Shown here piece after piece: positions 1-10,271 of a stretch of DNA of 64,000 nt. Origin of the DNA: Stromatinia cepivora (lineage: Eukaryota > Ascomycota > Leotiomycetes > Helotiales > Sclerotiniaceae). Each line of letters opens with the position of its first letter. The first letter of the stretch is position 1. The notes under the pieces are model-generated. The model did not search any database, was not told the DNA's origin, and saw nothing but the letters and a program-made list of their open reading frames with translations. A program made the translations under genes and the position numbers. The stretch covers positions 1,488,001 to 1,552,000 of the forward strand of contig RCTD01000012.1 in assembly GCA_014898415.1 (NCBI GenBank), in the 5' to 3' direction.

Positions 1-13
1 TCTCATTTCCGAA

Positions 14-1253
14 TCAAGCAGTCAAATGTTTCTCGGTCATCTCAGGACCCCCGCCAACACCAGTCAAAATAACCCTGCTGACACCATCTTTCAGAACCTT
101 TTGTGCCCTCTCATCAATATGCTCCGCACTCTTGCCCTCTACTTCCTTTCCACTCCATCCATCCACACCCTCCAGTACGCTCTTCAACGCACCAGCCACC
201 AACCCAACGTTCCCCTCCTCAAAGTAAATGACAGCATTTGGACCCGCATCAAAAGTATACGCCGCAACCGTCTTTCCAGCCGCCTTGTTAATATCCTCCA
301 CAGCTCTAATGGCTGCCCTACTAACATCATTTAGATAGAAAATCGGTGGGAATGTATCCAAACACGTTGCGTGGAAACTATTACTATCCATCATGGTGAC
401 CCTTGCAAAGCCCTCGAAATCTTTCTCTCTAATTGCTCGCTCCATTTCCTTCATATGTTCCGGAACTACATTCTCCGCTCTCTGTTTAAAAAGTTTCGAT
501 GTCGCTACTGTGATTTGCATACCAGAGGTACTAGAAACTCCCTTTTTCTCCGCAGAAACCACGAGAATGAGAGCGCGCATAGTAGGCCAGTGGGAAGCGG
601 GTGCTACTTCCACGGCAACGGAATCAGATCCATCTTCCTTCTGGCCCATCTCCCAAGCCACATAACCGCCAAACAGAGAACGACAAGCGGAACCACTGCC
701 CTGTCTCGCAATTCTTGATAGTTCAGTAGGATTAGATTTCAACTCATACAAGTTCGCAATAGCTCTAACGAGCGCCGCAAAACCAGCAGCAGATGAAGCG
801 AGACCTGCAGCGGTGGGGAAATTATTTTCTGAGACGATTTTTAGTGGGTAAGATGCGAGCTTTGGGAGGGAGGAATCGGATTCTTCGAGAGCAGAACGTA
901 AGGAGCGAAGTTCGCGGAAACAGGCCTGGGTACGGGCATTGGAAATATCTTGGGGAGAGCCATTGAGGAGGAGGGAATCTTCGGTGAAGGTGGAGGAGCA
1001 TGAGGCGGTAGTGTGGGTGCGGAGGTCGTTTTGAGAGAGAGTTACTGAGATGGAAGAGTTTGTTGGGAGGTTTAGTTTTGCGTCGCGTTTTCCCCAATAT
1101 CTGGTGGTAAGAGGATATGTTAGTTGAGGGGGTTTGAGAAGGACGATATAGTAAGTACAATGGGGCTGCGTAGAGGGGTAGCTTTACTTACTTAACTACT
1201 GCGATATTAACTGGAGCCGTTGTACTGGCTTGATAAATCTTTGTGTCTGACAT
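14..1253 (-). CDS. ERG19: Diphosphomevalonate decarboxylase (mevalonate pyrophosphate decarboxylase)
   Basis: Converts mevalonate diphosphate to isopentenyl diphosphate with ATP, the last step of the mevalonate branch feeding ergosterol synthesis; cytosolic. Two exons on the minus strand, 1253-1192 and 1100-14. The 91-bp intron has donor GTAAGT and acceptor CAG and splits the Lys codon of VVKYWGKRD. The predicted 382 residues match the usual 380-400. Visible GHMP-kinase-fold features are the N-terminal TAPVNIAVVKYWGKRD, the phosphate loop NNFPTAAGLASSAAG near residue 120, and YTFDAGPNA, whose Asp (about 305) is the family's catalytic residue. The start ATG is the first in frame and lies 346 bp from the divergent cytochrome synthase gene. 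Identification is from conserved family motifs. Confidence 0.95.
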
Positions 1254-1599
1254 TTTGAGAGGATTTGAACTGAATGTGAATTAATAAAATTCACTCTTTT
1301 TTCGGAAAAGTACACAAAGAGTATTTATTTCAATATTTCAATAGTCCCCTTCTTAGGAAATTAAAGGTCCTCCTTATTGACAACAAAACCCCAGTTCCTC
1401 CATCCACCCACTGCAAAATATCAAAGGCGGTCAACATCTAACAATCGGGAAAAGTATAATCCGTCAACAAGGTACAAGGATAAACCAATCAATGAGGTCA
1501 AGATCAGCGGATAAGGCAAAATAATATTTTGAAGCTTCATTCGATACAGAATATTTGTATTAACAATCGCATTTCACTTACAAGGACACAACCATCAAA
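1254..1599. promoter_or_regulatory. Shared promoter between divergent ERG19 and cytochrome synthase genes
   Basis: These 346 bp separate two start codons that point away from each other, so they must hold both promoters. The stretch is AT-rich and ends in an adenine-rich leader just before the plus-strand ATG. I see no well-defined factor site that I can name. Confidence 0.5.
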
Positions 1600-2498
1600 A
1601 TGTCCAAAACCGATTCAACTCAAGGCATAGAAGCCTGTCCCGTCGACCATGCAACACGCTCCGCATGGCTCAAAAACAATTCTAGTAAACCGCCCTTTCC
1701 AGGCGTGACCCCTCCAGCGAAACCAGGCCCAAGTTGTGATTCTTCAACTGTTGATCAAACCGCTCCTCCTACACATACGCCCTCGAGTTTCTTCTCTAGA
1801 CTATTCTTATGGGACAATTCATCATCAACACCCTCTCAACCGCCATCTGCCCCTAAATTCACACCCTCTCAACCCCGCCTAGGTCTCGATCGCGAAATAT
1901 CCACCATTCCCCGCGCCTCCCCTACCCCAAATGATACCCCATCCTCCTCCTCTTCTACATCTCACCCTGCAAACTCCGAATCCGAATCAGGCGTCTCCGC
2001 ATCCGGTAACTGGATCTACCCCTCCGAAAAAATGTTCTTCGAAGCCATGAAGCGCAAGGGCCATCAATCCGACGCCGCAGATATGAAAACGATTGTTCCC
2101 ATCCATAATGCTGTGAACGAACGAGCATGGAAGGAGATTAGGGAGTGGGAGGCTGGGTGGGGAAGTGAGAAGTATATTTCCTTCCAAAAGTTATGTGATG
2201 GGATCTGAACTAACAAACTTCAAGATGCGGTGGACCTCGTCTCCATTCTTTCCTCGGGCTTTCGCAAACGCTTTCTCCAAAGGCTCGTATTAATACGCTC
2301 CTAGGCTATACCGCCCCTTTCGACCGTCATGACTGGGTGGTTGATCGTTGCGGCAAGAGAATCGATTACATAATAGATTTTTACGCTGGTAAAGCATCTC
2401 CAGATGGAAGCGGAAAACTAAATTTCTTCCTAGATGTTCGGCCCAAGTTGAATACATTGGAGGGATGGAAGATGAGGGCCTGGAAATTATTGAACTAG
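1600..2498 (+). CDS. Holocytochrome c-type synthase (cytochrome c haem lyase)
   Basis: Attaches haem covalently to apocytochrome c (or c1) in the mitochondrial intermembrane space. Exons 1600-2171 and 2225-2498; the 53-bp intron (GTATAT donor, AAG acceptor, CTAAC branch site) restores the family stretch GSEKCGGPRL. Product 281 residues. The Cys-Pro-Val haem-regulatory motif is at residues 13-15. It is followed by a Ser/Pro-rich low-complexity linker (about 20-130) and then the conserved catalytic domain: WIYPSEKMFFEAMKRKG, VNERAWKEI, the segment GYTAPFDRHDWVVDRCGKR, and DFYAGK near the C terminus. Fungi can carry separate enzymes for c (CYC3) and c1 (CYT2). The CPV motif favours the cytochrome c enzyme, but I cannot decide by eye. 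It is transcribed divergently from ERG19. Confidence 0.92.
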
Positions 2499-3655
2499 AG
2501 CTCTAGATTGGCAAGAAGAGGGAGAATGGGAAAGGTCGATCAAAGCCCCGAGATCATGCGCCGTAGCCACAACTCCATTACTTCAGGCTTGTCACGAAGA
2601 AAAGATGGACGAATACCACAAAATTCCTGGCGCCGTTCGAAACCGGGACGAGGGGTGATTGATTCCCTAAGCAGTTAAAGAATGTACTCCGCTATGCTTC
2701 CAGTGCATAGTGGATATGCGCCAAACACGCCGGATAAGTGTACCAACATATCAAAATCATTGAAAGATCAACTCTTCTCTTTGAATTATACAAAGCAAAT
2801 TTCTGTCAGGGAATGAGGCGAGGGAAGGAAAGAGAGAGCATAGCATGTATGATTAATGAATGGGATGGATGGAAAACTAGATATTGGGTTATATAGATCA
2901 GGTGTTGCAGTGTCTCTGTTCGGATGAACCCATTCAGTTCCATTTAAAGGTAAAAGGAGGTACTCTCTGCTCTATTTGAGCTGTATAATATGCAGCCAGA
3001 TGAAATATATATCAAATAAATCAAAATAAAAACGCGCAGTGGCATACAAGAACATCTAGATAGATAACTTGGCACCCAATGTACATTATAAATCGCATCA
3101 AACTTTGAAATTTTGTCTCTATGTCTCACATCGCTCCTTCATCTTCGATATCTGAATTCATACTCGATATCGAATGTTCTTTGGGGCCTCGAGACTTAAT
3201 AGGACTCCTCAACATCTGAATCCAGATTTAAATTTAAATACTTCAGTGCTTCAGTACTTCATGACATTTTTCAAGGACGCAGGAGAGGAGACTGAACAAC
3301 TAAATCATGATTCATTTGATTCATCTCTTAAGTCTTATGATACTCATACCCTCCCTCTCATATATATATATATATATATATGAATTTAATTAGGTCGGCA
3401 CTTGAGTCCTTTCTCAGAGCTCCAGCTTCAAAGTTTTTAGTAATGACTCTTCGGTATTGAACTCAGATTCATGCTCGGAGTCCGGATTCATTTACGTGTC
3501 TAATAACCCATTTCCATCTTCAAATAATCTTTCATAATCTTTCATAATACTTCAAAGCCCCATTTTCCAGGACCTCCATTATCCACATTCAAATCCAGAT
3601 TTAACAATAAACTGATAAATCACTCAAACACCCTACATACACAAAACCTCCAACC
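2499..3655. other. Intergenic region between convergent genes
   Basis: This spacer lies between the converging cytochrome synthase and RUS-family genes. Open frames are short and compositionally biased, and I recognise no gene. It contains a TA dinucleotide run at about 3360-3381 and repeated short AT-rich words around 3530-3550 (a tandem copy of ATCTTTCATA). It presumably holds the two 3' untranslated regions. Confidence 0.6.
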
Positions 3656-5599
3656 TCAATATTCTCGCTCCATCCCTCTGTCCCCCGAAACAAGTCTACT
3701 CCCAGCCCTCACCTCAATAGCCGGCGTATCGAGATCCCACCCCCTATTTCGTAACTCCGTGTATAAATTTGCTTTCTTTTTACATTTTGATGATTCTTTG
3801 AGCGATTCTTCCATCCATTTTAGAATGTTTTGATTGGTTATACTTATAGGCTTGCTAACAGTAGGGGAGGAAGAGGAGGGGGGAGAGGTAACGGACACAG
3901 CCCATATAGCATGGAACCAAGCGTCTAGCTGGATGGAGGGAGCAGTGTTCTCTTTTAGGATTACGAGGAAGGTATTTTGACGATGGGAGTACCACATTAT
4001 GTAGCCTTGATTTTTGTATATTTTGAAAAGGGAAGTGATGATTAATCCGATTTCTTCTTTATAGCTTCCTGAAATGGTGGGACCATTAGATATTGAGGAG
4101 AGGATCTCTCGCAAACTGACTCCGACTTTGCAGTAGCCGAGTACGACGCCGTGTAAATCACGAATGGCACCATCTTTTTCGAATATGCGTTCTTGGCGTG
4201 ATATATCTCTGGGGGTGGGAAGATTAAATCTAGTCTTCTCATTGTTTAAATTTGAAATGAAGTTTGAGATGACTAGATTTGCTCGTTGTCTATTGAGAGT
4301 GCGCATTGTAACGGAGCGTACAGCCAGATAGTTCGTACCGAGATGAATTGAAAGGAGAGTAATTAAAGCAATCCACGTAGCTGTTTGAGATGATATCCTC
4401 GAGACGACGAAAGTCCCGACCAGCATACCAAGGAGGGATATGAGAGTTTCCTGGCTTGCATCTTTCTGTGGTACTTCAGTATCACCCCATTACCCCTATC
4501 AAAAAGAAACAAGAAAACTCACAGCATTCAACTCCGCCAAATTCCCCTGCTTAGCAAAATGAGCACTCAAACTAGCCTTTGAGCTCCCCGCCGCCACTCC
4601 ACACAAAGATTTACAAATACTCGAAGCACTCAGGAGAAATACACGGGGAACCTTGGGGAAAGCAGGTGATATGCAATCTAAAATCATAGCGGCATCATTA
4701 AAGATATCAGCCATTAAGCGATATTTTTTGCATTCGGGCTCGAGGGCACTGCCGAGTCGGTGAGCGAAAAGAATGGTGGCTATACGACCGGCTGATTCCT
4801 GGAGGATGTTGAGGAGAACTGCACCGGTTGCTGATGCGGTAGAATCGCCTACACCGAGTCCTGGAGCCGAGTTAGATTGTAGGAAAGGAATTTGGATAAT
4901 AAATTATGCCAATATTGCATCAAGGAATCCGGATAACGAAAGTCGCAACAGTGCATGTAGCTGAATTCAGACAATAGGGTGTGACAACAGTGTACCAAGG
5001 AAATCCAAACAATAGACAGGCGCAACATTTTCCCAAAGAAACTCAAAGCAACACTCTACAACAACCACCCCCAAAGCCAAACCAGACCTCCAAAAAGAGA
5101 AGAAAGAACCCACCTACCCTGAAGAACAGCCCTACTAGCAAGCAACCCCGCAATCGTACTAGCAAAAGCCTGTACGGAATCCTTCTTCAAATCAGTATAT
5201 TCCTACTCCTAGCCCCTTGTCCATCCATTTCCAAGCCAGGTCTCTCACATAAAATTGATATCTATTAATCTCCGTTAGTCCATTGAGCCTCTCACTGATA
5301 CGAGGGAAATACATAGTACATACGCAGTATAATCCTCCGACACACTATCCGGATATCCAACTGGGAGGAATGCTCCGGTTAGACTTGAGAACCATGTTGA
5401 TGGACCTTTGGGTATCTATTTCGTATTGGGGTATTAGTTGAGGATCTTGCCAGAATAGACGATGGTAAAGAGTACATACATGGATATCGATTCGGGTACC
5501 TTTCTGATCGGGAGAAGTGGTATGGGTATGTGATTGAATGTATGTAGCGATGAGTTTGCCGGATTGGTTTATTTCTTTGATTTCTTCTAGCTCTGACAT
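3656..5599 (-). CDS. RUS-family (DUF647, ROOT UVB SENSITIVE-like) membrane protein
   Basis: Member of the conserved eukaryotic RUS/DUF647 family (plant RUS1-6, human RUSF1), whose biochemical role is poorly defined. Five exons on the minus strand read by eye: 5599-about 5476, 5405-5320, 5202-5118, 4860-4523 and 4465-3656, about 480 residues. Family landmarks in order are STWFSSLTGAFLPVGYP, DSVSEDY, DSVQAFASTIAGLLASRAVL, LGVGDSTASATGAVLL, the segment ADIFNDAAMILDCISP, the SKASLSAHFAKQGNLAELNAKDASQET core, and GTNYLAVRSVTMRTLNRQR. Hydrophobic segments fit membrane association. The exon 1 donor is uncertain: the strong GTATGT at 5479 is in the wrong phase, while GTACTC at 5475 keeps frame. The intron at 5117-4861 (257 bp) is unusually long for this locus. 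The start is the first in-frame ATG. Confidence 0.9.
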
Positions 5600-6331
5600 G
5601 ATTGGGAGGGTGATATCGCTTGTATGGGTTTTCAATTATTCCTGTAGTTGTAATTGCTATTTTGGATTTATCAAATGTTTTATTGACAATTGAATGATGT
5701 ATTTAAGGAAGAGGCTACGTAACAGATAGAGACCATTCTTAGCGATTGGTGGCCATTTGAATTTGGAATAAGTTATAACTATTTGTATAGTATATTTAAT
5801 GAGCCAGGGAAATGTCAATGTCACGAATGTGTAATATGGATTTCCAAATAAGACATTGAAAGTTGTAGACAGGCAACTTTAACTCAATTTAGAATCATGA
5901 TTTGTGCACGTGATGTGGTATATTTTGATTTAATTATATTCTTGCTTCACTTAACACATCTGACGATTCAGAGAACCATTCCTCAAAAGAACTTTCCCAA
6001 AAACCAAATAGTCCAGAGTAAAGTCAGATCAGAATTAGTCCAATAAGAAACATGATACCTGCCCCGACTTCCCTGCAAAAGCAAATCTTCCGTGTCACTC
6101 GTCTGAACACACATCCCTTTTGTCCATCCCAATCTGCATAACCGTGACTTGGAACCTATTCCCTCTTGGCCTGAAAAAGTCTCTATCGAATAACTTCATC
6201 CATCTATCGCCAGAGCTTTATAAAAGTCGTCGATTTCATGGGTATATCCTGCCTGAATCCATCACTTTTCCGTCGTGAGCCATAATTGTACAATAGAGGT
6301 TTTTCTTTCTTCTTCTTCTCATATTTCGAAC
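5600..6331. other. Intergenic region upstream of the RUS-family gene
   Basis: It holds the promoter of the RUS-family gene and the 3' end of the KGD4 transcript. The stretch is AT-rich on the left and has no convincing coding frame. No named regulatory site is evident to me. Confidence 0.5.
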
Positions 6332-6804
6332 TTAGCAAACAACTGTAGCACCACCGGTCTCGATAGCATCGATCTCGGCAAGGTCAATTGGAGTACGTCG
6401 GAAACGTGCAGGTAATTCGTTGCGATCGAAGTATTCACCCTTGTTTGGAGCGACAGGGCCTAAAGCTCTACCGGAGAGAGAACCGATTGTGCCGTCGTTA
6501 CTGGCGCTGCGACCGAGTGGACCATGTTGTTGGGCCTTTTGTCTGTAGGAAGAGAAGGAGGAGGAGGAAGACTTTTGAGCCTCAGCGAAGCCTGCAGGAA
6601 GTTCGTGGCTTGGGGATGCTGGATGGGGTCGAGCGGAGTGATCGATGGAGGCTATTAAATTGTTAGGATGAAATGATAGAATATACTGAAGATTGAATGA
6701 TACATACAAGGGACTGATCTCTTGCCCATGAACTTGATCAATGGAGTACGCTCAGAGTGAGCAGCAGCAGCGGAAGCTTGACGGAGAACTTTGGTCGCAA
6801 ACAT
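6332..6804 (-). CDS. KGD4: 2-oxoglutarate dehydrogenase complex subunit Kgd4 (Ymr31/MRPS36 family), mitochondrial
   Basis: Small adaptor that recruits the E3 subunit (dihydrolipoamide dehydrogenase) to the 2-oxoglutarate dehydrogenase complex in the mitochondrial matrix. It was formerly called mitochondrial ribosomal protein YMR31. Exons 6804-6708 and 6651-6332; the 56-bp intron has a GTATGT donor and TAG acceptor. Product 138 residues. The N terminus (MFATKVLRQASAAAAHSER) looks like a presequence and leads into PLIKFMGKRSVP. The C terminus carries the family signature ELPARFRRTPIDLAEIDAIETGGA, matching the E3-binding end of Ymr31. A Ser/Gln-rich linker lies between. The identification rests on both ends matching the known family layout. 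Confidence 0.88.
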
Positions 6805-8383
6805 CTTGATAGTTGAAAAGATTTACAAGTAGTTACAAATAAAATTGTAAGTGCTGAGAAGATGTGCAACCCGGAAAGAAGTTCAGAATCGTCTGCCTCT
6901 GTTTGACTTGCTGGAGAAAGATTTGTTGTAAGATAAGTTGTCAAAACGAAAAGAGCTCGGAATTTCCAAAGCTTTAAGATGGTGTGGGTGGGACAATTTT
7001 AGATAGGCTTCCACTAGTAAATGGATATGGATAATGGGGTTTTGAACACCTCTTGAAAAAAAGAGGTTGGTCTTGTCTATGAAGTTGTAAATATTTAAAT
7101 TTTTGTTGGCTATGTAAGGTAATGTTTTTCTTAACAAATAGAATAAATAAGAATGAATGAATAAAAGGGCTTTTCAAGGGAAATCAAGCAAATCCAACAA
7201 GTCTTTAATAGAATTCAGAGGATGCGGGGTTAGCCATTAATAAAAGGCCATCCAAAAGCTATAATTGAAGCCATACAGAATATCCACTTAAAAAAAGAAA
7301 AACGTTTAAAACCAAACATTTAGATTCCGTTTCTATTTTAAGTATTATACAGGATATAAGATTTCTTGATCTAACCAAACTTATAGAAAAAGAAACATTC
7401 ATCCTTCTCTATAACCTCCGATACATTTTTGGGTTTATCGATAAATTTCCTCAGACGATAATTTATTAATCAACTGGGTTTTTCTTTGGGTTTTTCTTAT
7501 CGGACTTCCGTTCTTTGATTATCCATTGGTTGATGGGTTGATGGGTTGATGGGTTGATGGCGTGATGTATGTATCAAGGATTTAAATTCTAAGCGGGGAT
7601 AGAAAAATGCTCTGATACCTCAGGGAGGGTTGTGCATAAGGTAACATTTGGTATGTTGGTACATTCAGCGGTTGGTCCGGTAGATGGGTCTGTCTTCACA
7701 AGCCAAAGGATTGAATTGGATTGGATTGGATTGGATTGGATTGGATTGGATTGGATTGGATTGGATTGGATTGGATTGGATTGGATTGGATTGGATTGGA
7801 TTGGATTGGATTGGATTGAATGAATTGAATTGAATTTCCAACAATCCTTCATTCGTGATTAACATATGATATTTGTTATGCTATTTGAAAATGTTCGGAT
7901 TATGTAAGGGTCAATTCAATAACCTTTAAGCGAGATAAAGAAAGATAAATCATCATTGGCTCATTGGTTTAGAGTGAATTATCAACCAAGAGAAGCTCGA
8001 AACCCCTTCCCCATCAAGCTCTTTCAGCCTCGATAGCCTTGTCTGGTTCTAAACTCTGGGGGCGGTCTGGGGAAACCTTATAGAGTTAATATATTACAGA
8101 GGTTTCACAAGCCGGAGTCCGATTCATTCGTATCAAAAATTGAATCTACTACTTTGCAGAGATTGGAAAAGGCCATCTCCCCATAATAATACCAACAACA
8201 CGGTTTCATAAAAGTACCTACTCATGATTTGAGCACTATCTGATTTCCACGCACCACCTCTTGAACTCATACCGGAATAAAATCTCACCGCGGAAGATCA
8301 CAATAAGCAAAAACTTACACTCCTCGTGTAAGACTTTCCCCCCGCACCTCGGCCTCCCCAAACTCAATCCTTGCCAAATCATC
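6805..8383. other. Intergenic region with simple repeats
   Basis: No recognisable gene. It holds the divergent upstream regions of KGD4 and MED18. Near 7528-7562 there is a short tandem run of GATGGGTT. A long TTGGA array (listed separately) lies at 7716-7815. The long open frames across that array on both strands are products of the pentamer and are not genes. Confidence 0.6.
7716..7815. repeat. (TTGGA)20 pentanucleotide microsatellite
   Basis: Twenty perfect copies of TTGGA in a row, flanked by degenerate copies (TTGAA) on both sides. Because five is not a multiple of three and the unit has no stop in these frames, it reads as an open pentapeptide repeat on both strands. No gene is supported there. 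Confidence 0.97.
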
Positions 8384-9340
8384 ATGCATGAGCTATTCCT
8401 CTCAGCATCAGTGGATAGCGAAGATGTCTCTCGTGCTCTGCGGGTACTACAAGGCTATTGTGGTATGATACCACAGCCATTTCTCCGACGACGATTAGTA
8501 TTCGAAGGTCCTCGAAGTCGGACTAATTTGAAAGGTCTTGACCCTTCCTTTCTCAAAAAGCAACCGCCGAATAAACACTTTTGGTGGAAGAATCTTAATG
8601 ATCAGCTGATTCGTCAATCTTATGTTCTTACTCTTATATATGATGTTGATAGAAGTCAATTTGGTCAGCCAGCAAAGGAGCTTGGTAGTGGAGAGGATAG
8701 ACCGTAAGTACTTTTCATTTCTCACATGCTAAAGAATGTGATGGTTCCAAAAGGCTTTCTATATCTCCGCAAATGGTTATTAATTAAAAATAGGGGCCTC
8801 CTGCCATGTGACGAGGTTCCGGGTACTTTACGATGGAACGATCTCCCAGATCCAGCAAATGCCGCCATCGTGAATAGCAGGATGTTCATTGTGATTGACA
8901 ATGAAAAGTCGTTATGTAAACTTCTGCAAGACAGCAATCACCGGTACGTTTCATTACTACTCAATAATCATCGCAGTCATTAAACATCTAATAGATTCAC
9001 GCGAGAGATGATTCAAGAATGTCACCGAACAGTTCACAACAATATAGTTTTCACACTTAGTCGTTACTCTGAAATCCCTTCCGAGTTTCAAGAAGTTGAT
9101 AGCAATTCTCGCCCTAAGGTCAACAGCAGGTTGCCACCATTTGAATTGTTGGAACCGTTTGATGCTGAAGACAAATGGATTCTAACCGCTAGCGTAGAGG
9201 TTCAGAATGGAAGCGATCCTGATCATATGAAGAGTGCAATGGCGGAGTTATCGGGAGTCCAAGAGGAATTTAGAGGATGTTTTGCTCTGAAAGCAGCAGA
9301 TAGGCATACCTTTGATACTAAGGTAAAAGTCCAGTCTTGA
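8384..9340 (+). CDS. MED18: Mediator complex subunit 18 (Srb5)
   Basis: Head-module subunit of Mediator, bridging activators and RNA polymerase II in the nucleus. Exons 8384-8703, 8794-8943 and 8995-9340; introns of 90 and 51 bp with GTAAGT/TAG and GTACGT/TAG boundaries. Product 271 residues. The N terminus MHELFLSASV... followed by RALRVLQGYCGM is the typical Med18 beginning. Further family features are the RRRLVFEGPR strand, RWNDLPDPAN in exon 2, and a C-terminal segment beginning YSEIPSEFQEV with the late LEPFDAEDKWILTASVEVQ. A longer open frame upstream has no ATG, so the ATG at 8384 is the start. The match is to general family pattern; overall conservation in Med18 is low. Confidence 0.85.
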
Positions 9341-9635
9341 AAGAAATATCCAATAAGATAGTACTATGATTAGATGAACGAGGGGTTGTCTTGAGCCGCT
9401 TCGCCTGAGATGGGAATGCATTTTCAAGAAATCGTGGTTTGCTGCTATGGCTGTACATCATGCATAGAGGCCATGATGAAGATGGGTACGTAGGAAACCA
9501 GCACAATCGATATAGAAGAATGAACTTATATACGTGAAAATGTTGTATTGTGTACACCATCCCCCCACCCTTCTAGTTTTTAATACCAATCGGTTCAAAC
9601 TATCCTCCCAATGCAACATCCACCAATACAACCCT

Positions 9636-9938
9636 CTATTGGTTCTTGCATGTTTGCCAGACTGCAATGCCGAATGGAGCACCTATGACCAATATTAGTA
9701 TGACTCTCTAATACCCCTCTCTTCGGCGAAGCTTTTCTTCTCACTCACCGAATCCAACAGCCATGAATCCCCAGTATCTCAGAGCAAAAAATCTTGTGTT
9801 TGGGTTGAATGGAATGTTGCTTCGTGGTCCCTCAGGGTAATGGTATGGCGAACCCATTTGAGCGCGGGTAGAGTGGAAGCCACGGCGGGCGACCATTGAG
9901 GTTGTGGAGGATGCGCGGACGACTGCTCGGGATAACAT
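9636..9938 (-). CDS. COX8: Cytochrome c oxidase subunit Cox8 (mammalian COX7C family)
   Basis: Small nuclear-encoded subunit of complex IV in the mitochondrial inner membrane. Exons 9938-9749 and 9682-9636; the 66-bp intron has GTGAGT and TAG boundaries and splits the Gly codon. Product 78 residues, the same length as the yeast protein. The first 27 residues form a presequence rich in Arg, Ser and Ala, with a likely cleavage site near RRGFHSTRAQMG. The mature part has GSPYHYPEGPRSNIPFNP and one membrane segment, FFALRYWGFMAVGFGAPFGIAVWQ. It is convergent with MED18 and divergent from MTR4. Confidence 0.93.
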
Positions 9939-10271
9939 CTATTAACAGTACATCAGTAACTACTTCTGCGGCGGCCCAAACAGTAGGGTATTACCTTGAG
10001 TATTGGGTTCTGGTTTGTATTTGGAAGAAACAGTCAATCGGATGATTTTGATGAAGCTTGGTTTGGCACTAGTCTAGTCGAGGAGGAACAACCAGAAATT
10101 TTAGTGCCTAAGGCTAAACAAAGGGACTTTATCAGAGATAGTGCCCGGAGAGTGATAATAAAAAAATATCTTTGTTTATTTCACATCTTTGACTTTTTGA
10201 TAATTTTAAGAATTATCAACACACCGCAATTGCCTTTTCATCCTGATTAATGTGGTAGGATATAATTCATT
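9939..10271. promoter_or_regulatory. Bidirectional promoter of COX8 and MTR4
   Basis: These 333 bp separate the start codons of two divergently transcribed housekeeping genes. A frame open across 9996-10250 shows no family resemblance. The sequence just before MTR4 is AT-rich, with a favourable adenine at -3 relative to the ATG. No specific site is named. Confidence 0.55.

Noticed and set aside
2172..2189. Alternative 35-bp intron in the cytochrome synthase gene with donor GTTATG at 2190
   Set aside because: Too short for a fungal intron, and the GTATAT donor at 2172 gives the conserved SEKCGGP junction.
7589..7865. Open frames with pentapeptide repeats on both strands
   Set aside because: They are produced by the TTGGA microsatellite and have no other coding signal.
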